A stretch of 64,000 nucleotides of DNA, taken from positions 1 to 64,000 of the forward strand of contig CAUCQW010000009.1 of the NCBI GenBank assembly GCA_958445065.1, read 5' to 3'. Positions 17,256 through 25,423 of the stretch are shown here, in pieces (positions within the stretch are counted from its first letter, which is position 1; every line of letters begins with the position of its first letter). Origin of the DNA: an uncultured Collinsella sp. (GTDB taxonomy: Bacteria > Actinomycetota > Coriobacteriia > Coriobacteriales > Coriobacteriaceae). A program made the position numbers and the translations under genes. The notes under the pieces are model-generated. The model worked only from the letters and a program-made list of their open reading frames with translations. It was not told the DNA's origin and did not search any database.

Positions 17256-17322
17256 ACCAAAAAGGGACAGGTTTATTTTGGCAGGTCAAACACTTTACCA
17301 ACCAAAAATAACCCATCCCTTT
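17256..17322. repeat. REP-like inverted repeat (GGGACAGGTTTATTTTGG type)
   Basis: An imperfect hairpin: the arm at 17256-17286 (CCAAAAAGGGACAGG onwards) pairs with 17297-17322, several mismatches being G-T type. A third related arm lies at 17990-18019 in opposite orientation, beyond the neighbouring gene. Similar GGGACAGGTTTATTTT motifs are known from REP-like elements of other bacteria (from memory). Confidence 0.55.
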
Positions 17323-17332
17323 ATGCAAAATA

Positions 17333-17857
17333 TTAGGCCGCGGCGCACACGCTGCCGAGCAACTCACGCAGAGGAGACCCGATGCCCTCCAGCAGTTCGG
17401 GCGCGATGATGGCAAAAACGGGAACCTCGCCGGCACCCACGACGGCAGGCACCTTGCCCTCCGAGACAATACATCCATAAGGCACAAAGCCGTCTTCGCC
17501 GGCATCGAGCGCCGCCATGCGACGGGCGAGTTCGCGCGCAAAGCCGGCAGTATCGGCATCGCCAATCGCCAAGACAAAGTCCACGCCTTCGTCGGTCGCC
17601 AGGGCCACGGCTTCGTCGATCAGCTCGTCTCCCCCGTCGCCCTCAACCGAGCCGCAGCGGAAAAGCACGCGCTCGAGCAGAGCTCGATCAAGCGAGCCGA
17701 GTGCCGCCGAGACAAGCTCATCGCACGTATGCTTTTCACCGCCCAGCACGACCAGCGCCTTGGTGCCACCGTAGTGAGCTACCAATCGTCCGCACCAGCG
17801 AGCCACGTCTCCATCCGCAACAAGGCGCGTCGGCATACCAAACCCATAATTGACCAT
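17333..17857 (-). CDS. Truncated iron-alcohol-dehydrogenase-like protein (N-terminal domain only)
   Basis: About 174 residues resembling only the N-terminal nucleotide-binding half of iron-dependent alcohol dehydrogenases: NYGFGMPTRLVADGD at the start, a TKALVVLGGEKHTCDEL strand, and DELIDEAVALATDEGVDFVLAIGDADTAGFAREL, where family members have GGGSxxD. The C-terminal helical iron-binding domain with its His ligands is absent, and the glycine-rich loop is altered (GDADT). The start at 17857 is favoured by family alignment; an upstream ATG at 17908 is in frame. It is flanked by REP-like repeats. It may be a stand-alone domain or a decayed gene; the frame is open and codon use looks normal. Confidence 0.6.
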   Translation of the reverse strand: MVNYGFGMPTRLVADGDVARWCGRLVAHYGGTKALVVLGGEKHTCDELVSAALGSLDRALLERVLFRCGSVEGDGGDELIDEAVALATDEGVDFVLAIGDADTAGFARELARRMAALDAGEDGFVPYGCIVSEGKVPAVVGAGEVPVFAIIAPELLEGIGSPLRELLGSVCAAA

Positions 17858-17989
17858 CTTTCCCACAACCCTTCCGTGCGTATAGGCGGTATCAATCGTT
17901 AGACCCATGCTACGAAGCGAGGTTTTCCGAGCTGTTTCGCACTCTTTAGAGCTGCGTTAAAACCCCGATGCAACCGCACGACCATACCT

Positions 17990-18019
17990 ACCAAAACAAA
18001 CCAGTCCTTTTTGGCAGGT
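17990..18019. repeat. REP-like arm, inverted relative to 17256-17286
   Basis: Read on the minus strand it gives CCAAAAAGGACTGGTTTG then TTTTGGTAGGT, closely matching the arm at 17256-17286. Together the two flank the truncated dehydrogenase gene. Confidence 0.5.
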
Positions 18020-18020
18020 T

Positions 18021-18049
18021 TTGACGATGTCCGGACGAGCGGGTATTAT
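18021..18049 (+). promoter_or_regulatory. Predicted promoter of the Y-family polymerase operon
   Basis: TTGACG (18021-18026), 17-base spacer, TATTAT (18044-18049): close to consensus and immediately followed by LexA boxes. Confidence 0.75.
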
Positions 18050-18080
18050 CGAACAAGTATTCGATAAGAACATGTGTTTG
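18050..18080. promoter_or_regulatory. Two tandem LexA (SOS) boxes
   Basis: CGAACAAGTATTCG at 18050-18063 and AGAACATGTGTTTG at 18067-18080. Each differs at one position from the Gram-positive LexA consensus CGAACRNRYGTTYG. They lie just downstream of the -10 hexamer and 13 bases before the GTG start. Confidence 0.75.
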
Positions 18081-18092
18081 ACGGGAGGACGC

Positions 18093-19598
18093 GTGGGACA
18101 CGAGCGTCACACCTATATCTGCATCGACCTCAAGACGTTCTACGCCAGCGTCGAGTGCGTCGACCGCGGGCTCGACCCGCTCACCACCAACCTGGTCGTT
18201 GCCGACGAATCGCGCGGGCGCACGACCATCTGCCTTGCCATCACACAGGCCATGAAGGACCTCGGAATCCATAACCGCTGTCGCCTGTTCGAGATTCCCG
18301 ACGGTATCGACTACATCAAGGCCGTACCGCGCATGCAGCACTACATGGAAGTGTCGGCGCAAATCTACGGTATCTATCTGGAATTCGTCAGCCCACAGGA
18401 CGTGCACGTCTACTCCATCGACGAATGCTTTATCGACGTGACGCCCTATCTGGACCTCTATCACACCGACGCTGAAGGCTTCGCCTGCATGTTGCGCGAC
18501 GAGGTCCTGGCGCGCACCGGCATCACGGCAACGGTTGGCATCGGCCCCAACCTATTCCAGGCCAAGGTGGCACTCGACATTACCGCCAAGCACGTGCCCA
18601 GCTGCATCGGCATACTCGATGACGAGACCTTTCGCAAGGAGATCTGGCCCCATCGCCCCATCACCGACATCTGGGGCATTGGGCCCGGCGTGGCAGCACG
18701 ACTCGAAAAATACGGCGTCTACGATCTGATGGGCGTCGCGGCGCTCGACGAAAACCTGCTCTACGACGAGCTCGGCGTCAATGCCGAGTATCTTATCGAC
18801 CACGCCTTTGGACGCGAGCCGACAACTATCGCCGATATTCAGGCCTATCGCCCGCAGGCAACCTCAACTACCACAGGACAGGTGCTCTCGAAAGGCTATG
18901 CCTATGAACAGGCCTACACCGTCTTGCGCGAGATGGTCGACGACGCTGTGCTGGACTTGATCGATAAGCACGTGGTGTGCGACAGCATCTCGCTCTTTGT
19001 AGGCTACGCGAGCGAACGAGCCGACATACGCCGCCTCGACGCCAGCGGCACAGCGCAATATGTGGACGGGTGCGGGCACCTGCGTTCGAGCACGTCGAGC
19101 ATCGAACCCACCGCGACCGCCGGCCCCGAGCTCGCACCCCGTGCGCCCAAGCCCGTCCAGCGCAATGACGAACAGCGCCGACTGGTGCGTGAGGCGCAGG
19201 CAATCGACGGCATCTTTGTGGGAGAGCACGGCGGCAAACCGCGTGGCGGCTATGCTGCGCTGTTCGCGCATTCCAATGCATCCCGCAAGCTGCCTGAGCG
19301 CACCAATTCGTTTAAGAAGATCATGGGCTATTTCGATGAGCTCTGGGCGCAGACTGTCGATCCCAAACGACCGGTCAAGCGTGTCAACCTGGGCTTTGGC
19401 AACCTCATGCCCGAGGAATTTACCACTATCGACCTGTTTAGCGATGTTAAGGCCGAAGAGCGCGAGCGCGACCTGGCGCGCGCCGTCCTGGCCGTGAAGG
19501 GCAAGTACGGCAAGAACGCGCTCGTCAAGGGATTAAGCTTTACCGCTGGCGCCACCGCACGCGAACGCAACGATCAGGTGGGAGGACATCGTGCCTAA
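18093..19598 (+). CDS. Y-family DNA polymerase (UmuC/DinB-like)
   Basis: A 501-residue error-prone polymerase. YICIDLKTFYASVECVDRG holds the first catalytic Asp with steric-gate region, and VYSIDECFIDVTPYL the paired Asp-Glu. ITATVGIGPNLFQAKVALDI and IWGIGPGVAARLEKYGV are the palm and helix-hairpin-helix segments; the little-finger domain follows from about residue 240. It is longer than DinB, with an extended linker (about residues 320-390), as in the Gram-positive UvrX/YqjW group. The GTG at 18093 has GGGAGG 4 bases upstream. It is predicted SOS-controlled and overlaps yolD by 8 bases. It would carry out translesion synthesis. Confidence 0.9.
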   Translation: MGHERHTYICIDLKTFYASVECVDRGLDPLTTNLVVADESRGRTTICLAITQAMKDLGIHNRCRLFEIPDGIDYIKAVPRMQHYMEVSAQIYGIYLEFVSPQDVHVYSIDECFIDVTPYLDLYHTDAEGFACMLRDEVLARTGITATVGIGPNLFQAKVALDITAKHVPSCIGILDDETFRKEIWPHRPITDIWGIGPGVAARLEKYGVYDLMGVAALDENLLYDELGVNAEYLIDHAFGREPTTIADIQAYRPQATSTTTGQVLSKGYAYEQAYTVLREMVDDAVLDLIDKHVVCDSISLFVGYASERADIRRLDASGTAQYVDGCGHLRSSTSSIEPTATAGPELAPRAPKPVQRNDEQRRLVREAQAIDGIFVGEHGGKPRGGYAALFAHSNASRKLPERTNSFKKIMGYFDELWAQTVDPKRPVKRVNLGFGNLMPEEFTTIDLFSDVKAEERERDLARAVLAVKGKYGKNALVKGLSFTAGATARERNDQVGGHRA

Positions 19599-20016
19599 GT
19601 CCCAACAACAGCCGATGCGGCCACCGACGCCTTTTGAACGCCTAGCGGACCCCGAGGGAAGACGTCGCTCCGCCGACCCCAAGCTCACCGCCAACGGCTC
19701 CGTCCGCGCCGGCCGTGCCGCGCAGTTTATGCCCTTTGCCGCCCTCACGGGATACTACGAGCTCGTACGTAAGCAGGAAATCACCGTCGAACCCAAATGC
19801 GAACTCACGGAAGAAAAAGCCCTCGAGCTTTCGGAAAAGCTCGAGGGCCTCAAACGCGGCGACCTGGTCCGCGTCACCTATTACGATACGTACGGCTATC
19901 GCTCCCGCACCGGCATCCTCGACGAAGTGTTACCCGCATTCAAGCTGCTCAAACTCAGGGATATCGCCATCAACTTCGACGATATCCAAGGCATCGAGCT
20001 GCGTGGTCGAGCCTAG
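19591..20016 (+). CDS. YolD-like protein
   Basis: A 141-residue protein with the YolD signature RAAQFMPFAALTGYYELV at about residues 42-59, followed by a charged helix (EEKALELSEKLEGLKRGD) and a beta-rich C-terminus. YolD proteins are regular partners of Gram-positive Y-family polymerases and are thought to play a UmuD-like accessory role. The GTG at 19591 overlaps the polymerase stop by 8 bases, with GGGAGG upstream. Its stop codon overlaps the stop of the convergent surface-protein gene in a shared CTAG. Confidence 0.85.
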   Translation: MPKSQQQPMRPPTPFERLADPEGRRRSADPKLTANGSVRAGRAAQFMPFAALTGYYELVRKQEITVEPKCELTEEKALELSEKLEGLKRGDLVRVTYYDTYGYRSRTGILDEVLPAFKLLKLRDIAINFDDIQGIELRGRA

Positions 20017-22538
20017 CAATGAGAACGCTTGCGCAAGACGAGAGCAATGCCAAGCACTGCGGCAGCTGCAACCAGCAATCCCAAGACCAGCGTGAGGGTC
20101 GAGTCGCCAGCGTGAGGCAGCGAGCCGTCCTTCGGAGTCTTCTTAGTGGTCGTCGAAACGGTCGTCGCGGTGCTGCTCGACTGGTCGTTGCCGCCCGTCT
20201 GGCTGCCACCAGGCTGATTGCCGCCACCCGGCTGCGAAGGATCGGTGGGTTTCGTCGGATCCGGAGTACCGGGATCAATCGGATTCTCCGAATTCTCCTT
20301 GCGCTGGATCCAAACCTGGCAACCATAGAACGGGTTGGCGGTACCAAGGCACAGACCCTGGTTGGTCACCGCAAAGGTGCGCAGACCATGGTTATACGGA
20401 TCGTTAAAGCCGTTAGTCGTCAGCGTCGTAAAGTTCACGCCGTCCTCGGTCACATACATATCAAAGCCGCGCTCGGCATCGCGCAGGTAGTACATGCACG
20501 TAAGGACACTCTGCAACTTCTTGAGGTTCTCCGCACTCAGCAGCTTATCGAGCGCATCCTGAATATCACCCGGCAGCTCGGTGCCATAGGCATCCTCGTA
20601 CTGCTGCTTCAGGCTCTCATAGCTATCGAGCATGTCCTGATACTGATCGGCAAAGGACTTGAAGTACGCAATCTCGCTATCGATTTTCTGAACATAAGCA
20701 GCGTCGTCTTCAACGTCCTGGGACATCGTCGCGGCCTGATCGCAAAGGTCGCCCGCGGCATCCTCCAGCGCATCGCTCAGGTCGCCGAAGCCCTTAGCGA
20801 CCTCGGTCTTCTCGTCATCGACCTCGACGGCCTCGTCTGAACCATCGTCCTCGACGGCCTCGTTTGAATCATCGTCCGCAAGCGTGTTCACGGGAACGAT
20901 GGGCTTGTCAGGCGATTTCTTGTCGAGCAGGTGATCGAGCAGGTCCCTAAGGCGCTGAACCTGAGAGTCCCACTCCTCGGGCGTCATATCGATAATGTCG
21001 CCATTGGAGAACTGGCCGATCGGCTCAAGCAGGCTCGCGGTATCAAAGGTACCGATATACAGCTTGCCGTCGAACTTCTGCATGCGCCAAATGTACTGGT
21101 TCTCGTTTCGGCCAAAGCCCGAAGCCAGGCCGGAAATACCGCCCTTGGGGAACTTGACGGTGGGATCGCCAACGACGAGCTCCATGTTCTCGTTCTTGTC
21201 CATGCGATAGATGTTAACCGACTGCTCAAGATTGGCATTCACAAACGAGCAGTCAACGCCGCCCATGCCGCTCTTGCCGCCCTCTTCGGTGTTGGATTTG
21301 TTGAACAGGATGCGCTCGAGAGCAATCTCCTCGTCGTTATATTCACCGATATAGAGGTAGTCGTTGTAGACGATGAGGTTGGCAGCGCCAGAACGGGTGC
21401 GGTCGGGATCGATGCCAAAGCAGTACTTTGCTTTGTCCGTCTCCTGATCGCCAACAATGGAAGTCCACGTATAGCTGCCGTCGGCGTTCTTGTCGCCACG
21501 GACCATGGCAAACGACTGCATGGAATTATCATCGGGAGCGTTCTCGGGCGTACCGGTGCAGATGGTCGCATAGAGATGGCCATTGTACGAGACCATATCC
21601 CAAATGGCGCCGCCGTAGATGCTGTCCTTATAGCGAATCGCCGGATAGTTAAACAGCGTCTCCGAGTTAGCAATCTCGGTGAAGCTGTCCTGGCCCTTCG
21701 AGGGGTCAGACGACGTCAGGATTGTCGATACAAAATTACCGTTCGCGTCTTTACCCACATTACTGATGACGAGCTGGCCATCATGGACGCACATGCCGCG
21801 GATACCGGTAGAAATGCCCTGCTTGTAGGCAGCACCGTAATCCTGCATGCTCGAAAGGCCCTGATAGACAACTTTCCACTCATCCGTCTTAGGATCGATC
21901 TCATATACAGCAGGCAGGCCGCTTTTGCCGCCATTGGTTCTGACGCTGCCGCAGAAATAGAGCTTGCCCTTATAGCTCACGGCATTGCGGAACAAAGGAG
22001 CGACGCCGTTGAGCGAATCAGAGAGCAGCAGCTTGGTCTCACCGGTCTTGGTATTGATCTTGACCAAGATGCCGCCGCTGTCCTTGTCGGCCGTGCCGTC
22101 CTCCTTCTGCTGTCCATAGAAGAAGGTGCCGTTAAACATGGCCTCCAGCGTCAGGCGCATGGTCTCGGCATCAAAGGAATCGCCCAGCGTGCCGTTCATG
22201 AGCGTCAGCGTGTTGCCCATCGCCGCATAGCAGGTGCCCACATAAAGCCAGTCACCATAGCTCGCAGCCGCCCAAGTGTAGCTCTGGCCGCGATCGCCTT
22301 CGTTGTTGGCCGTATTACCATCGGCGCCCGGAACGGCAACGGCACCGCCACCCTGGTAGTCGACGATGCCATCCGGCTGCGACGTTCCTACCGTAGGATG
22401 CGAGAGCTTTTCAAAGGAATACCCATTTCCCGCATTGTAGGTAACGGCACCCGAAGCGTCTTCGGCATGCGCCGGCAGCGGCGATACCAAGATAGCGGCA
22501 AGCGCTGCCACCAAGCCAAGTGCTCCCACTCGTCTCAT
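20013..22538 (-). CDS. Large secreted, wall-anchored surface protein
   Basis: An 841-residue exported protein. Residues 1-25 form a signal peptide ending PAHAED. The first 500 residues contain repeated strand patterns such as DWLYVGTCYAA, GKLYFCGSVR, GHLYATICTGT, DYLYIGEYND and GKLYIGTFDTA, suggestive of a beta-propeller. An acidic linker (DDDSNEAVEDDG) and a helical, probably coiled-coil segment follow, with a further propeller-like strand pair after it. A Pro/Gly/Gln/Thr-rich stalk leads to LPHAGD, a hydrophobic helix and RKRSHC, a sortase-type sorting signal with A in place of T. I do not know its ligand; an adhesin or binding role is only a guess. Confidence 0.8.
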   Translation of the reverse strand: MRRVGALGLVAALAAILVSPLPAHAEDASGAVTYNAGNGYSFEKLSHPTVGTSQPDGIVDYQGGGAVAVPGADGNTANNEGDRGQSYTWAAASYGDWLYVGTCYAAMGNTLTLMNGTLGDSFDAETMRLTLEAMFNGTFFYGQQKEDGTADKDSGGILVKINTKTGETKLLLSDSLNGVAPLFRNAVSYKGKLYFCGSVRTNGGKSGLPAVYEIDPKTDEWKVVYQGLSSMQDYGAAYKQGISTGIRGMCVHDGQLVISNVGKDANGNFVSTILTSSDPSKGQDSFTEIANSETLFNYPAIRYKDSIYGGAIWDMVSYNGHLYATICTGTPENAPDDNSMQSFAMVRGDKNADGSYTWTSIVGDQETDKAKYCFGIDPDRTRSGAANLIVYNDYLYIGEYNDEEIALERILFNKSNTEEGGKSGMGGVDCSFVNANLEQSVNIYRMDKNENMELVVGDPTVKFPKGGISGLASGFGRNENQYIWRMQKFDGKLYIGTFDTASLLEPIGQFSNGDIIDMTPEEWDSQVQRLRDLLDHLLDKKSPDKPIVPVNTLADDDSNEAVEDDGSDEAVEVDDEKTEVAKGFGDLSDALEDAAGDLCDQAATMSQDVEDDAAYVQKIDSEIAYFKSFADQYQDMLDSYESLKQQYEDAYGTELPGDIQDALDKLLSAENLKKLQSVLTCMYYLRDAERGFDMYVTEDGVNFTTLTTNGFNDPYNHGLRTFAVTNQGLCLGTANPFYGCQVWIQRKENSENPIDPGTPDPTKPTDPSQPGGGNQPGGSQTGGNDQSSSTATTVSTTTKKTPKDGSLPHAGDSTLTLVLGLLVAAAAVLGIALVLRKRSHC

Positions 22539-22811
22539 AAGGCTATAACCTCCCCTGTCCTAAAGCCCAGCTTTAGCATTCTTCATTTCTGTCCACGGTT
22601 AATTGCAATCTGAGCACAGCAATAATCAGCGTATAAATATACACCTGTAATTTTTTGGACGGGTTAATAGATGCTCGATTGGTAGCGAATTCCGCGCAAA
22701 CCGTCACCAAACTCCACTTTTGCCGCATCTAAAGGTTATTTTTTGCGCAAATTTTTGGATGCCGATAGTCACCATGAGCAGGAGGCCGGTATCCACCGGA
22801 GAGGGCAACGC

Positions 22812-23195
22812 CTACATTTTCATAACGTAATAGCCCGCGCCCCTCACCGCCGTCTCGAGTGTGTCGCGATCAACCGGGCGCTTCGAGCGTACGCGTGCCG
22901 TGTGGTCCGCGTACGTTACCGTAGCCCACACACCATCCAGCGCATTGATGGCATTCTCAACGTTTTGAGCGCAGCCATCGCAGCTCATGCCGCCGATAAG
23001 CAGCTCATCGCTATAGGGATAGTGAGACTCGTCGGTGTCGGCCACCACGGTCCTCTTAGTCTTTTTGTTGCTCGCGCCATCGCTGCAGCAACTCTTTCCG
23101 TGTGTCGAAGCGACAATACGCCGCAGCCCAAAGAACATGCCAACGGCAATTACGGCCAGCACGATGATATTCGCGGGGTTAAGCAGATCTTCCAT
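22812..23195 (-). CDS. Membrane-anchored heavy-metal-associated (HMA) protein
   Basis: A 127-residue two-part protein. Residues 1-40 look like a FeoB-associated Cys-rich membrane module: a single helix (IIVLAVIAVGMFFGLRRIV) then KSCCSDG. Residues about 65-127 are an HMA copper-chaperone domain with the metal motif GGMSCDGCAQNVENAI (Cys72 and Cys75) and a typical C-terminal YYVMKM. The ATG at 23195 has GGGGAG upstream. A CsoR-like palindrome lies 30-50 bases upstream, which argues for copper(I)-responsive control. It is divergent from the DUF3793/flavodoxin pair. A membrane-tethered copper donor or sensor is likely. Confidence 0.82.
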   Translation of the reverse strand: MEDLLNPANIIVLAVIAVGMFFGLRRIVASTHGKSCCSDGASNKKTKRTVVADTDESHYPYSDELLIGGMSCDGCAQNVENAINALDGVWATVTYADHTARVRSKRPVDRDTLETAVRGAGYYVMKM

Positions 23196-23224
23196 GCGCT
23201 CCCCTTTCTCCAAATACTTATACC

Positions 23225-23243
23225 TATACCCCCATGGGGTGTT
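23225..23243. promoter_or_regulatory. CsoR-like operator
   Basis: TATACCCCCATGGGGTGTT: a palindrome of G/C tracts around CATG, like the operators of CsoR copper repressors in Actinobacteria and Firmicutes. It lies just upstream of the HMA gene. Confidence 0.55.
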
Positions 23244-23304
23244 CCCATCTTACTCCAAACTCGTGTCGGTTCGGTCAATTAGTTTCCCTCTTCAAACTTT
23301 TTTG

Positions 23305-23350
23305 TTGACCATGGCTTACTTTCGTGTATAAGTTTTCCTAGGCTAACAGT
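23305..23350 (+). promoter_or_regulatory. Promoter with DtxR-like half-site for DUF3793/flavodoxin genes
   Basis: TTGACC (23305-23310), 16-base spacer, TATAAG (23327-23332). Directly downstream is TCCTAGGCTAACAG, matching the TAGGCTAAC core of DtxR/IdeR iron boxes on one side only. The promoter is well supported, the operator tentative. Confidence 0.5.
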
Positions 23351-23370
23351 TTAGATCCGTAAGGAGCGCC

Positions 23371-24075
23371 GTGACTCGAACCATAGACATCCCAACGTTT
23401 CAGGCAGCTGTCGTGCGCAACTGCTCTCCCACGCTCGCGGGCATCAAGCCGGCATCGCTCTTTACCTATCCAGGCACCTACGCCCACGGGGACGGCTCGA
23501 CCGCAACCGAAACCATCGCAGAACGCCGAGCACGCCTGCTCAACGTTATCGCCCAGTGCAATCGCGAGCTTGACCCGCTCGGCATCCACCTGAGCGTTTT
23601 GGTCTGGCGCCCCTGCGGAGCGCTCGTGTACGTGTACCGAGCCAAAAGCCTCACCACCTATTTCGCAGACCCTCGCGCCCAAACGGCTCTCGCCTCGGAA
23701 GGCTACGACACGAGAGACCTTTCGACATGCCTTGTGCATTTGGCATCACGCATCACGCTTGCAAGCAATAACGTCGCGGAATGCGCATGTAGCCAGACTC
23801 GATGCGCACTACCCCAGCAAGCTAGCTGCAGCAAAGACTGCACCTGCGAGTTTCCGCACGAAATAGGCTACTTCCTTGGATATCCCTACGACGACGTGCA
23901 CGAGTTTATCGTCCAGCGCGGCGAGAACTACAAGGTCTTTGGACCTTGGAAGGTCTACACGAATGTCGGGCAAGCGCTTGCGACGTTCGAATCCTACCGC
24001 GCTTGCACGCAGCACCTCACCCATGTCTATCAGCAGGGCCACAGCCTGGCAAAACTTGCCCAGGCAACCCGATAG
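23371..24075 (+). CDS. DUF3793 family protein
   Basis: A 234-residue protein of the DUF3793 family, common in gut anaerobes near flavodoxin or iron-transport genes. Typical blocks are the N-terminal CSPTLAGIKPASLFTYPG, LSVLVWRPCGALVYVYR and the C-terminal FPHEIGYFLGYPYDDVHEF. A Cys-rich insertion (about residues 133-157: CACSQTRC then CSKDCTC) with seven Cys precedes the conserved HEIG block and looks like an added metal or redox site. The GTG at 23371 follows AAGGAG. A flavodoxin gene follows after 46 bases, so the two are probably cotranscribed. Biochemical function unknown. Confidence 0.8.
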   Translation: MTRTIDIPTFQAAVVRNCSPTLAGIKPASLFTYPGTYAHGDGSTATETIAERRARLLNVIAQCNRELDPLGIHLSVLVWRPCGALVYVYRAKSLTTYFADPRAQTALASEGYDTRDLSTCLVHLASRITLASNNVAECACSQTRCALPQQASCSKDCTCEFPHEIGYFLGYPYDDVHEFIVQRGENYKVFGPWKVYTNVGQALATFESYRACTQHLTHVYQQGHSLAKLAQATR

Positions 24076-24121
24076 AGCATACAAACCGCGGCCGCACGCC
24101 GTACAACCGAAAGGACTCAAT

Positions 24122-24541
24122 ATGAGCAAGATCGCCGTCGTCTACTGGAGCGGCACAGGCAACACCGAAGCCATGGCAAACCTCGTTGCCGAGGGCACGG
24201 CGTCAGTCGGCGCCGAGGTAGAGGTCATCTCCTGTGCCGATTTCTCTGCCGACAAGGCCGCCGGCTATGACGCCTTCGCCTTCGGCTGCCCCGCCATGGG
24301 CTCCGAGGAGCTCGAGTACGATGAGTTCCAACCGATGTGGGACGAGGTCAAAGAGACCCTCGGCGACAAGAAGGTCGTCCTCTTTGGCTCTTATTCGTGG
24401 GCCGAGGGCGAGTGGATGGACAACTGGAAGGCCGATGCCGATGAGGCTGGCGTCAACGTCGTCGATTCCGTCATTTGCTACGACGCCCCCGACGATGAGG
24501 GCGAAGCGGCCTGTCGCGAACTTGGAGCCGAGCTCGCCTAG
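24122..24541 (+). CDS. Flavodoxin
   Basis: A 139-residue short-chain flavodoxin. WSGTGNTEAMANLV is the FMN phosphate-binding loop, GCPAMGSEELEYDEF and GSYSWAEGEWMDNW are the isoalloxazine-binding loops. It is a soluble electron carrier that can replace ferredoxin when iron is scarce. The ATG at 24122 has AAAGGA upstream. It is second in a likely operon with the DUF3793 gene, whose promoter carries a possible iron-regulator half-site. A terminator follows. Confidence 0.93.
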   Translation: MSKIAVVYWSGTGNTEAMANLVAEGTASVGAEVEVISCADFSADKAAGYDAFAFGCPAMGSEELEYDEFQPMWDEVKETLGDKKVVLFGSYSWAEGEWMDNWKADADEAGVNVVDSVICYDAPDDEGEAACRELGAELA

Positions 24542-24601
24542 CGGCAATGAGCTCCGCCCGTAACGTGCTCTGCACCAAAACACATTCGCGTCCCAACAAA
24601 A

Positions 24602-24633
24602 ACGGGAGCCGGATCACATCCAGCTCCCGTTTT
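24602..24633. terminator. Bidirectional terminator between flavodoxin and ABC ATPase genes
   Basis: ACGGGAGC pairs with GCTCCCGT, with an inner GGAT/ATCC pairing; T-tracts follow on both strands, so it can serve both convergent genes. Confidence 0.85.
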
Positions 24634-24658
24634 CTGCTAAGTCAGTCATATAAAGCGG

Positions 24659-25411
<753 letters not shown>

Positions 25412-25423
25412 AATAGAACCTCC

